64,000 nt of DNA from Myoxocephalus aenaeus (Eukaryota; Chordata; Actinopteri; Perciformes; Cottidae), in assembly GCA_038501785.1 (NCBI GenBank), contig JBAMJR010000031.1, positions 9,629,001 to 9,693,000 on the forward strand, in the 5' to 3' direction. Made by a program: the position numbers and the translations under genes. Below, piece by piece: positions 14,642 through 24,952 of this stretch. The notes under the pieces were generated by a model. The model was given only the letters and a program-made list of their open reading frames with translations, was not told the DNA's origin and did not search any database. Position 1 is the first letter of the stretch; every line of letters starts with the position of its first letter.

Positions 14642-15308
14642 GTAAGACACAAAGGTGCACTCAACGGAGTTGCAGTGTATACATGTGTAGCGGGTGGCAA
14701 TGATCCTGTAACTAAATGATCAATAAACACTAAACAGAGTTCTATGTACATTTATTTATTTTTAGGGTGATAATTGACCGCATATTTTCATATTGTAAAT
14801 TATGTTAGATGCTGTGAAAAAAGTTCCCCTTTGGAATTATCCTAAGCAAAAAGGTAGACTTAGAAAGTTAGCAGTGACCTGCATATTAAACTGATGATGT
14901 TTCTACAATCTGCTGTACAGAGTTGATCAACCTGGTACCTACTATCACACCTGAGCAGGACACCTCAGAGCAGTTGCATTGTTGTGGCAAAGAGATCCCA
15001 TTGTGCTCATAGCTGCAACCTCCCCAAAGTCTCTTTGATCCATTTCAATATTGCTTCAAATTATGGTTATGGGTTTCCGCTTCCAAACAGCACAGTACTG
15101 TAGCTCCTCTCCCAGACTTCCACCCTGAAGAACTCTAAATCCCATAATCCTACAGCCCAAAGTGGTTTCATCTCCCTCTGACAGCTTCAATTATTTGATT
15201 ATTGTGTTTTTATGAGCCAACTCCCCTGGTGTTCTCCTAGTTGTGTGCTTCTTAAAAGCTTGTTTGTTGATTCGTCCTCTACTGTGTTCTGTTATTTCTT
15301 TCTGTAAG

Positions 15309-15329
15309 GATATCTCATCTAACGTGAAG
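15309..15329 (+). CDS. arvcf: Possible arvcf 21-nt in-frame microexon (unconfirmed)
   Basis: The sequence gatatctcatctaacgtgaag follows a pyrimidine-rich tract ending tttctttctgtaag and is followed at once by gtgagt, giving a consensus AAG|GTGAGT donor. It would encode DISSNVK, has no stop, and is a multiple of three. It lies between two exons joined in phase 0, so inclusion keeps the arvcf frame and inserts seven residues between RRTETK and VTKMVK. I know of no such exon in mammalian ARVCF. Strong splice-site pairs also occur by chance in introns, so this is a hypothesis. Confidence 0.35.
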
Positions 15330-16200
15330 GTGAGTGGACTTTTATACCTGTATGGCTTTTCCTACCACGCCACCATTTTTATGTGTGCTCATACAGGCTA
15401 CAGCAGCAGTATGCAACACAGTCTGCTTCATCACAAGCCAAATAATTCTCCAGTCTATACTCTACAATACTTCTCAGTTCACTGCTTGTTGCTTCCACCT
15501 TCTGGGATGAGACCCCATCTCCCTCTGTTTTGTTATTTCTTTTGCATGGTCTTCTGTCTTTCTCTCTCCTTATTTCTCTCTTTTAAATACTGTCTGACAA
15601 CATCCCTCATTGACAAGATAGATGGTACAAAATACCACTGCTCAGCACCAATAACACATTATACAACCCCATATGTAGTGCTGTTGATATATGGAGTGAG
15701 AGACAACCCAGGCAAAAACATTGTTTTTCATACACTGGCTATTTTGCTTCTATAACAGTGTTTCTTTTGGAAAGAAAATATCTAAAATATACATTTTGGT
15801 GGTTATTTTTGCTTTTTTGCTTCAGTAGATTTAGCATAAAACAGTTATCATTAGATAACTCATCAATGGCATATTGGAAACAATTTCAGAAAATATTGGA
15901 TTTTTTTTGCCAATCATAGTCATCTATTAGTAAAATGTGTTTACCTATTCATCTGTAGTGAGTTGCAAAATGTCATCTCTGAGCCAAAAATCTCCTCACC
16001 AAACTCTACAGTTTTGATTTTTTTTTTTGGGGCTATTGACAGTATTTTCTGATTTATGGAGTGATATCAATAGATATTCAAAATTATCTGTAAAAACCTT
16101 TTACGCTAAGATATCAACAGAGTGAAACAAAACTATTAAACTTCCATTATCAAGTGTTCAGAGCTCTGTTCTGGAAATGCATGCAAAGGAGCATATAATG

Positions 16201-16249
16201 CCACAACAATCACCCGCTGCACCTTCCACCCAGTGATGGTGACTGACAA
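16201..16249. repeat. Short dispersed repeat, copy 1
   Basis: The stretch beginning ccacaacaatcacccgctgc and running through cagtgatggtgactgacaa recurs at 18448-18498. The copies differ mainly by a 2-base insertion (ccaccc versus ccacaccc). The family is not recognised. Confidence 0.8.
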
Positions 16250-18447
16250 TACAGTTTAAAAAAACTTGTAATACAAAAATGAATTTCCCTAATGTAAGTA
16301 ATCTACTGGGGAATTGTCATGGTGATATTTGATAGTTTAAATATGTACCCTATTTACGTGTAGGTGTCTCCCCTTAATTGCTAACATAATCCTGAGAACA
16401 CTCTTTGATTCCTTGTGTGAGGAATTAGAATTTCAATTTATTTTTACTTGTTTTTCCCGAGATGTAGCCTTGTGATAGTTTTGGTTTTTGAATGATATGA
16501 ATTAGCATTTTCTTGTACATTGACTCCCAAAAGTAATTTTCTACCACTTTGAAAACCTCAGTACTGAAAAGATCATTTCAAGTGGCATCAGTAATCTGCA
16601 ATTGCTCGCACTAGAATGTCCTCCTCGTGCTGTCAGGTTGGGTTTTTGAAGAAGTTCAAGTGTGTGCATGTTCATTGTGTTTTGGGACACAGTCTGCATT
16701 TCAATTATATGTTTGAATTCACCCCTCTCTGTGCATGGAGAAGTATTCCCACCAGAATCCACGCCAGATTTCCATTTGGAAAAAACCTCTAGTGGGGTTT
16801 AACATCTCTTCCTTTTTGAGACATACCTTCGAAATTAAGCTTCTATTGCAACATTTTGCTTGGGATTTGGTTGTAAACGTAGGCAGAGTCAACTGCTGCT
16901 GCTGCTGTAAGCTTCCAGTGGAATGGAGAGCGCTGTGTTGAGCTCCTACTCTGGGGACTGTGAAACTGTAATTAAAAAGCCTGGTCTAATCCCTCATCAG
17001 GGAGGGCCCAATGCCCTCCAGCCTGTTTACTGCGAGGGGATTGGCCACACACACTCACACTCACTCATACCCACATTATGTTATGCATTCATACGCAGAC
17101 CTTCCTGGCGATAACACACACAAGCATGTGCAGTAAAACATCGCACTAATCAAGGGCTTTGCTGCTGAGGAAGGGAAGAGGAAGGACGCTCCTTTTAAAG
17201 AGGCCGCCACCCTGTGAGGAGGAAGGGATCGGGTGCACTCTGGGAGTCACTTTGAGGAGAAAAGCAGATTAATGTTCAGGATGAACTTCTGGAAGTCAAC
17301 ATCTTTGTGGAGGCAAATGGATCTAGACCCAGCCGAGAGTTCACCCAAAGAAACCTCCCCTCGTCTTCCTCACTTTCCTTCCGTGCTGTCGTCCTCTCTG
17401 CTTTCCCTCTCTCTAGCTGACTTTCATCTGTTGTTTTTTACCCTCTCTCCGTTTCTATCCCTCCCGTCATCTCCTAGCAACTCACAGTTTTATTTACGCG
17501 CTTATCTGTTCTTTTGAACCAAAGTCGTGCCATACCGTCTAATACTAACACATTCCTTTTCCTTGATGGTTATCCCCCATCTCACTGCTGGAAGATGAAA
17601 CACGGAAGCTTCTCTCATCTTTGTGATTTGCAGGAAAAATTGTTTTTCCGGTGGTAAACCTGTGTCTAGCTGTTTTAGTGTCGGCAATATTACTAATTAG
17701 AATACTGAGAAAGATACAAAAAATGTGGTCCTAAAATGGAGCTACTGTATTTAAGTATCTGTCGTCAAAAAGAGGCTGGACCCAGCAGACAAATTCAGTT
17801 AATGCAGTGTTTATTATGTTTTTAATATACAATTGGAGAACAACCATAAACTGCCTTTCAATAGCAGATTAACCACTGGTTCTATTTGCATTTTAAATCA
17901 AAGTGAACTGGCCAAGTCCCTGAATGAGTCGGAGCTCAATATAATCCACGTCCGTCCTCCATTCCCAGCATGCCATGCTTTACTGATGTCTTCCTGTTGG
18001 CAGACACTCTAAATGGAACACCAGTCACGTTGGAGGAAGAGCCAGTAAAAATCAGCATTCCTCCTTTCCTCTGGATATGAGCTAATTAGACTTGAGACGG
18101 ACCACACAAAGTCAACCTTGAGTAGGGAGGAGTTAGTTTATCAGGTACAGCTGTTATGAAAAATGAGGTGCCACTGTTGAAGAGAACAGAATAATGAACA
18201 GACACGTTTTCTACTCGTAGTGTATTACTTTCTTTTATTTCTGACAGACTCTCTTGACTTTACTAAGCCGTCTTTATAATAATAACTGCAGAAGTGCAGA
18301 ACACACTCTTCCCCCTCTGATTGCATTCAGCTACTGTACATATACCTTCAAAGTCTGTGGCACTGTGTCATGTTTGAGCCATGTGCATCACAGCGCAACA
18401 GATAATTAAATCTATTGCGGTTTACTGATGGCTCTACCCACCCGTGG

Positions 18448-18498
18448 CCACAACAATCACCCGCTGCACCTTCCACACCCAGTGATGGTGACTGACAA
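18448..18498. repeat. Short dispersed repeat, copy 2
   Basis: This is the second copy of the roughly 50-bp sequence at 16201-16249, in the same orientation about 2.2 kb away. The flanks of the two copies are unrelated, so this is a short dispersed element or conserved motif block rather than part of a larger duplication. Confidence 0.8.
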
Positions 18499-20533
18499 CT
18501 TGTTAGTGGATTCCAGGCCGGCCACCCGGATCACCATCCCGGTCTCCATCCTGACCCCCACTCCGTCAGAGATAAAAAACAGTGAAGGATGCTGAACCCT
18601 GTGTGATGTTGGCTATTTTCTCCCCTTGCCCACCTTGTCTCCCTGTTCCTTTAACATCATGTTTTAAAAAGGCCTACATTTAGTCACGTTTGACCTTCTA
18701 GCATTGCAGAGAAACAAACTATTTCTACCTCCGTGTTCCTTGAAAATGCACTTTAGATTGGCTGAAAATGTATCACGTACGTCACTATACCAAGCATCTT
18801 ACACATCTGAGTGACCACCTCTCCCAGTATCCCCCGGGCCACCATGTCAATTTAAAGTCTCAATAAAGTGAATGCAGATGTTGTGACACCTCTTACAGAG
18901 CTGTAAAGTGAGCAGTTTGACGCTGGCTTCCTTTCCTGTTTGGTAAACAGTTAAGTCCTGTGTCTATCTGCGTGTGGTTGTTTCAAACACTTTTCAGTAC
19001 GGCATTGCCTTTCCATTGCACAAACACAAGCACATCTGTAGTATTTCTACATGTGCACATGCTCACAAATATTCACACTCTCCACCATTTTAGCAAGTCT
19101 CTTTTAGCCATGTTTACCCCACTTCAGCATATTTCAGACGCCCCTTTTGAAATGCAGGTCCCTCGCCTCCCCTCACTTCCCCTTAACGCCTTGTGAACTT
19201 GAGCATACATCAAAGAGTGTTGGAAAACTGTGTGATGGCTCCCTTTGCAGCACTTGCAAATCGCCTAAAAAGCTGTGTTGGTACAAGGCTGCCGGGCATG
19301 TCAAGGCTGGGAAGCGGTAGCATTTACTGTGATCTCCTCTCAGCTCTGACAGAATAGGATAGAATGAAATATGTTGATAAATAAATTGTTATCAAATTAC
19401 CAGACAGGAAGAAAAGCATTCTGACATTATTCTCTGACTCGAAGGCATGGGTTCTCTTGTGAAGCTATATCTCTCAGGAAAATCAATAAAGCTTACCAAA
19501 ACAATTCACAATGTTATTTAGTAAATTATACATATTTGGCCGACGTAATCGCTTCCAGCATGGTAAATGACATTCAGCCCCTGTAGTCCCCTTGTAGCCC
19601 AGAGTTAGCATTAGGACCCATGCTATGAACACCAGCACAGCCAGTATTGGTTCTTAACACTGAATCAGGAGGAGCAAGCTCATTATTCCAAGGTCATACA
19701 TGTGCTGTAGCAAATGTGAATCAAGCAAATGAGCTCTTTATTTGTAACTAGTGCAAAGCCAAGGCAAAATGGCATCAGAAACAAATGTAAATGACTCAGT
19801 AACTACTCTGAACATGGAAATGAACCTTGGCGTTCCTGAAATAGGCTTTGTTATGTAGCTCACAATTGGGGTGTAGGCCACTGAAGATTTCTACTTGTTT
19901 TAAGTACGTTAATGAGGATGGCGTGTTGAACAACAGAGATGCTGTTTTGTGCTTTTGCACCTCTGTAGCGAGGGTTAATGCTCCATTGTGGTTTCTTGAT
20001 ATTGTTACATGCCTTTGCTTGCTCTTGATTACGATCTAAATTATAGCATTGATAGGAAAATAAAGAAAGCATATTACAATTAAGAGTGCTGTTGTCGAAA
20101 ATTAAACCCATCAGATTTTTCTTTTCTTCAGTTCCCCGAGAAAATATGTACGGCGGTCTACGCTCGTCAGGTGGGAACGAACCTCTCTGCGACACCTTGT
20201 CAGGCACGAATTGCATCAGACCTGCACCCCTGAGGATGACGATTAATTTTCATCAACCTCATTAATTTTGAAGATGAATTTATAGCCGTGGACAAAATAG
20301 CCAATTATCGTCCACAGCAGAATTCACTGGGCAGCAAATTGGTTTCTGTATGGGCGGAGAGCCCAGGGAGTGGAGTAGCTGTCTGTAAGTCTCTGCTGTC
20401 TCTGCCTCAAAGACAGCAGAGGAAGTCGAGTTATTTAGCTATAGGATGAAGTGAGCGATAGATGCATGCAGGTCTGGTTGTCACAGTGAGATGCTGCCCT
20501 GTTCCCTTGGGGACGCAACGAATTCAAGGTCTA

Positions 20534-20557
20534 GTAGCGCTGTAGCGCTGTAGCGCT
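20534..20557. repeat. 8-bp tandem repeat (gtagcgct x3)
   Basis: Three perfect copies of gtagcgct, each containing the palindrome AGCGCT. The gctgtagcg motif formed across its units also occurs in the 14-bp minisatellite at 22747-22850. Confidence 0.85.
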
Positions 20558-21131
20558 CCAAGATGGCTTTGTTACAAGAGACTCAGTGTACTAAGACAGC
20601 TGCTGTGAAAATACAATATTTTGGTTTCAGAGTTCATGTTGGATGTGGACTGATTCTTTTTCACTTCATAATTCAAGGCAACACAAATTGATGACACATG
20701 AACAGCAAATTTGTCCCAACTTCAGCATTTACAAAAACCTGTATGCTTGAGTTTTCACAAACCCATCATTTTATGAAACGCCATTTTATGACATTTTAAT
20801 GCACCACAATGAAAATTTGAGTAGTTAACACTAACTCCAAAGATTGATTGAATTAACACAAATTGAGTTTTCCACTGCATTACATTTAAAATACATGTGT
20901 TAATGTGGACAACAAGAATCAAAGTTTGCAATTATCTTTCCATTTATCCAGTTTATTCGTCTGCCTCTTTCCCTGTGTGACATTCTAACAGTGTCCTAAT
21001 TGAACAGCTGTCGAGGCCAGTCTTTGTTTAGTGGAGAGCATGGTTTGCTGCATTTGTGCAGCCTGAAATAAATAGCATTCTGTCATGCAGATGCCACACT
21101 GTCTGACCAGTGCATCTGTTCCCCTCTGTAG

Positions 21132-21772
21132 GTGACCAAGATGGTGAAGACGGTGACCACGCGGACGGTGCGTCAGGTGCCCCTGGGGCCCGATGGCTTG
21201 CCTCTGCCTGAAGGCTCGTCCCCACTGGGCAGCTACACCGACTCCATCGACCGACGCTACATGAAGAATGGAGGCGACCGCTTCATCACCCCTCAAGCAA
21301 CCTCCACCCTGACGCGCTCCTACAACAACTCTTACAACGATTCATATGGAGAGACACCCGAGAGCCAGTACGTTCGCCACTACGGCCTGCACGATGGCTA
21401 CGCCGATTTGACTGACAACTACGGCAGCCTGTCACGCGGCGTCAACTTCCGGCCGCCGCGCTACCCCTACCTGCCCAACACCTACCGGCCGGAGAACAGC
21501 TACACGCTGCCTATTCGCAAGGATGACTACGGCCATGTGGCCCAGCCCCAGGTGCCTATGGGTAGCAGCACTGTGGATCTGAACCGCTCGCAGCCCGAGC
21601 GCTTCCAGGCCGAGCCGTATGGCCTGGAGGATGATCGCCGCAGCTTGGGCCCTGAAGAGGAGGAGCCATACGAGCTGGAGCCCGACTATTCCACCGCCAA
21701 CCGCCGCACTCTGCAGGGGGCCAACCGGGGTCGCACCCACCGGGAACCTCTTCGCGATATGCCCCGAGTCAG
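21132..21772 (+). CDS. arvcf: arvcf coding exon (pre-armadillo regulatory region, part 2)
   Basis: This 641-nt exon encodes about 213 residues from VTKMVKTVTTRTVRQ to DMPRV plus two bases of a split arginine codon (phase 0/2). The acceptor is ctctgtag and the donor is CAG|GTGAGG. Segments GPDGLPLPEG, DNYGSLSRG, PERFQAEPYGLEDD and ELEPDYSTA match the ARVCF/p120 regulatory region. In p120 proteins this region is phosphorylated on tyrosine and serine and modulates cadherin and GTPase functions. I count 17 tyrosines here, many in a PY/YG/SY context. The segment is longer and more p120-like than the shortened, Gly/Pro-rich mammalian ARVCF equivalent as I remember it. GC content is clearly above the flanking introns. 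Starting translation at the first base is an artefact: GTG here is an internal valine codon. Confidence 0.96.
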
Positions 21773-22746
21773 GTGAGGATAAATGCACAAATGTTAACAG
21801 AGCAAAGGTTTTTGCTTTTAAGCAGGAACACATGGTCTGCTATTCTACCTCAGAGACAATATATTACACAGATTAATCGGCATAAAAGTTATTTTTATAC
21901 ACCAGTACCTGGTGCTTATACTTAAGAACCGAACAGATTCTGTCGCAGGATTCAGCCTACTGACAGGAGATAATGGTATTGGGAAGATGTGCAAGTTCAT
22001 GCAGTGTACATGTTATTCTTTCTGCAATGAACATTGAGTTATTATGCACAAGCGCAGGCTTTGCCTTGATATGAGAGGAGATCGTCCTGTTAAGATGAGA
22101 GAGAATATAGAATACTTGTCTTGCTCTCGCCATGAAAAAGACTACACTATACTCAGCGCAAGTAAACAGATGTCTCTTCTCCTTGAGTAACTTGCTTGAG
22201 AAAGGAAGCGAGGAAAAACACGTCTTTGATTGCCATTTTCCTGCAAAAGGATAGTAAACAAGTCTTTGTGTCAGAGGTAAAGAGGCGAATTATCTGAGAT
22301 GTGAGGAGGGAAGGAAGGGAGGATAGAGGGTATGAAGGGAGAATGGGAGAGGATAGGAGGCTTTTGTCAGTCATCTCTCAAAGCCTGTTTTGTGCAACCT
22401 TTGTTGAGATGAGTATAACCCCTGGCTCCAGCCGACAGGAGAAAAAAAACATGTTCACCTCCAAAAATAAGATCCCAAAATGGACTCTTGTCTCCTAATA
22501 GTTTCCAATCATTTCATTGCTGCCCAAAGGGAGGCCTGGAAAAAAAAGTAAATTGAGTAAATTGAAGCAGGGATTTGAAGTTGAGCTGTTGATGAAAGCA
22601 GAAGGATGTTTTTAAAGGTGCAAAATCCGAGCATCGCGATCGCCTCTCAATGGCACAACATGTCGATGGTGAGCCAGCAGCTCAGAGCACAAAGTGCTGA
22701 CAGAGCTCACAGTGTCTACCTGAGGGGGGACCAGAGGGCGGGTGCT

Positions 22747-22850
22747 ACGCTGCTGTAGCGACGCTGCTGTAGCGACGCTGCTGTAGCGACGCTGCTGTAG
22801 CGACGCTGCTGTAGCGACGCTGCTGTAGCGACGCTGCTGTAGCGACGCTG
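22747..22850. repeat. 14-bp minisatellite, 7.4 copies
   Basis: Seven perfect head-to-tail copies of acgctgctgtagcg plus a partial copy (acgctg). Because 14 is not a multiple of three, the array cycles through all frames. The apparent 65-residue minus-strand frame across it is only a translation of the repeat. Confidence 0.95.
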
Positions 22851-22864
22851 TCGGTCGGGATGGC

Positions 22865-22907
22865 GTTATCGGCTGTAACTGCTGTATGAGCAGTTACAGC
22901 CGATAAC
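22865..22907. repeat. Perfect 19-bp inverted repeat (hairpin)
   Basis: gttatcggctgtaactgct (22865-22883) is the exact reverse complement of 22889-22907, separated by the 5-nt loop gtatg. It lies 15 bases after the minisatellite. Confidence 0.95.
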
Positions 22908-22910
22908 TGG

Positions 22911-22935
22911 CTGTCATGACTGGCGGTCATGACAG
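22911..22935. repeat. Perfect 10-bp inverted repeat (second hairpin)
   Basis: ctgtcatgac (22911-22920) pairs exactly with gtcatgacag (22926-22935) around a 5-nt loop tggcg. It starts three bases after the first hairpin ends, giving two hairpins in tandem with equal loop length. Confidence 0.95.
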
Positions 22936-23458
22936 TCGGCACTCACATGCAATAAAAAGCATGCATGACTGGCCCAGAGATGTCAACGAAACAAGGAGAA
23001 GCTCGCATAACAACACACGCAGAGGGAGAGCGACTTCACTTTCATGACTCCACCATATCTTTACAAAGCAAATAGTTGTTTACTGCTATATTTACGTTCA
23101 GAATGTTAAATATAGCTCCTTTAAGTACTCAGCACCTTTCTGTCAATCTCAGAGCAAAATGTTTGGGTCTGAAGCCAAATGTAAAGGGATAGAACAGAGG
23201 AGGTCGAGAGGCGGGAACAAGCAAGACAGGAAAGAGGGTGTGGGTGTGTGAGTGCTTTATGTCACGGTCAAAGGTGACAGTCTATTCGAGTCTGCCAGCT
23301 TCATGACAGCGCCTAAGTTTAGCTTTTTGACTCCTCTTAATTAAGGTTATGTACACGGTCATGTGTTTACAGTAAACTGGGTTTAAAGGCACCGTGCTTG
23401 TGGAGAAAAGCAGATGCCTAATCTGATTCTGTCTTTACACACTTTGACTTGGTACTTA

Positions 23459-23561
<103 letters not shown>

Positions 23562-23723
23562 TTACTCACTCACACACACACTAACGCTCAATAAAAATCC
23601 ACATTTTCAGAAAGTGATTCACTCCCCCATCCGCCTAGTGAGAGGCGCTTGCTGTGACAGGCAATTTGTAGCCTGCCTTACATGTGTCACAACACAGACC
23701 AAACAGCCACATACACCCCTTCA

Positions 23724-23724
<1 letters not shown>

Positions 23725-23807
<83 letters not shown>
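23725..23807. repeat. (AC)n microsatellite
   Basis: About 41 AC units, only some 170 bases after the compound array at 23461. Confidence 0.97.
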
Positions 23808-23811
<4 letters not shown>

Positions 23812-24698
23812 TAGACATGTACACACTGACAGCCGCTAACATGAAGGCATAAACACAAACACATATGTTTGAAGCCTCTCTTGACTGGCTGCTCAGCTGA
23901 CTTTCTAATTGCAGCAGGAAATAAATCCAAAATATTTCCGTCTATCTTCTCTCCTCCTGCACTCAAATCAGTTGGCATCAAAACATCAGCACAATGTAAG
24001 CATTGTTTTCCACTGACAATCAGCCCTCCCAGTTCCCAGGCTCTCCTGTGCACTCACACTGCGATTACTAAACTTCCAAGAAGGGAGCGGCGACTCCAAA
24101 GTGCTGTAATGAATCTGGGAATTAAAGTGGTTTAATTAAAGCTTATCATTGCATTGCAAGCCCTCAATTATGCTCCAACAAAGCATCGGCGGCAAACACT
24201 CATTTTGTCACTTCTGCCGAGTCCATCATGTGTCAGGAATAAATATTTTTTAGATGTGTGAGCATGCCTCATTCTTGGATTTTAGTGTCAACATAGCCAA
24301 TGTAAACTAATGCAGAGGCTTCCATACAAGTCACTGGGGGTCACTGCATAGTTTCATCAGTATGAAAATGATGTGAATCACACTTTTTTGGAAAGTGGTA
24401 TACTCAGGGCGTTCCACCAAATCAAAATATCTTTTGATCACAATTTCTGAATATACTGTATGTATTGTGATGTCTTTGTCATGAATCTAAATACAGATTA
24501 TAGCCTCTTTCAATGTCACTTAGATCTTTTCATCTTGCTGTACAGTTTTTACATATGAGTTATTTTTACTTCATCCCTGTTCAGGCTTTGCAGATAATGA
24601 ACATATCTGCTGCCTCCCTCCCTCTCTCTCACTCCTGTACGTCCCACTGTCTGAATGTGAGTGCATCTTACTCCCTTTTCACCAATCCCAACCCATCC

Positions 24699-24699
<1 letters not shown>

Positions 24700-24793
<94 letters not shown>
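24700..24793. repeat. (TG)47 microsatellite
   Basis: An uninterrupted TG array. It is the reverse-strand equivalent of the CA arrays about 1 kb upstream. Confidence 0.97.
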
Positions 24794-24795
<2 letters not shown>

Positions 24796-24930
24796 TCATG
24801 CCAGCGTGATTAATAGCTGCTTTTGAACTCTGCCAGATTTTAAGCCAATCTCTAATGGCTCATCTCTCCTCGACCTGCTCCGCTGCACCTGCCCACCTAC
24901 ATTCAGTGGTCACTACACACATACACACAC

Positions 24931-24952
24931 ATATATATATATATATATATAT
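24931..24952. repeat. (AT)11 microsatellite
   Basis: Eleven AT units flanked by acacac sequence on both sides. Confidence 0.95.

Larger units (their letters stand above)
14642..21131 (+). other. arvcf: arvcf intron between regulatory exons
   Basis: This 6.5-kb intron runs from donor GTAAGA to an acceptor ending ctctgtag. It contains a possible 21-nt microexon at 15309-15329 and two near-identical copies of a roughly 50-bp sequence (16201-16249 and 18448-18498). A short 8-bp tandem repeat sits at 20534-20557, and an AT-rich TAAT-motif block lies near 20240-20315. The longest open frame, 15243-15755, has no recognisable domain and overlaps the possible microexon; I do not regard it as a gene. 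The rest is unremarkable intronic sequence. Confidence 0.85.
22612..23124. mobile_element. Possible non-autonomous DNA element with TTAA ends
   Basis: The left end reads ttaaaggtgc and the right end gctcctttaa, an inverted match of 9 out of 10 bases including a terminal TTAA. The interval of about 513 bp has no coding capacity and contains the minisatellite and hairpins described separately. TTAA ends suggest a piggyBac-like target preference, but a 10-bp inverted match can arise by chance. The call is inference. Confidence 0.35.

Noticed and set aside
15243..15755. 170-codon open frame in the second intron
   Set aside because: It is the longest unassigned frame, but its composition is random-looking (Ser/Leu/Cys-rich) with no domain, and it starts inside intronic sequence. 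Chance frames of this length are expected in 64 kb.
21432..21833. 133-codon minus-strand frame opposite the large arvcf exon
   Set aside because: It is the antisense shadow of the GC-rich coding exon and has no recognisable protein features of its own.
22747..22850. Regular tandem array considered as a CRISPR
   Set aside because: The 14-bp units are directly adjacent with no spacers, and the context is a vertebrate intron. It is a minisatellite.
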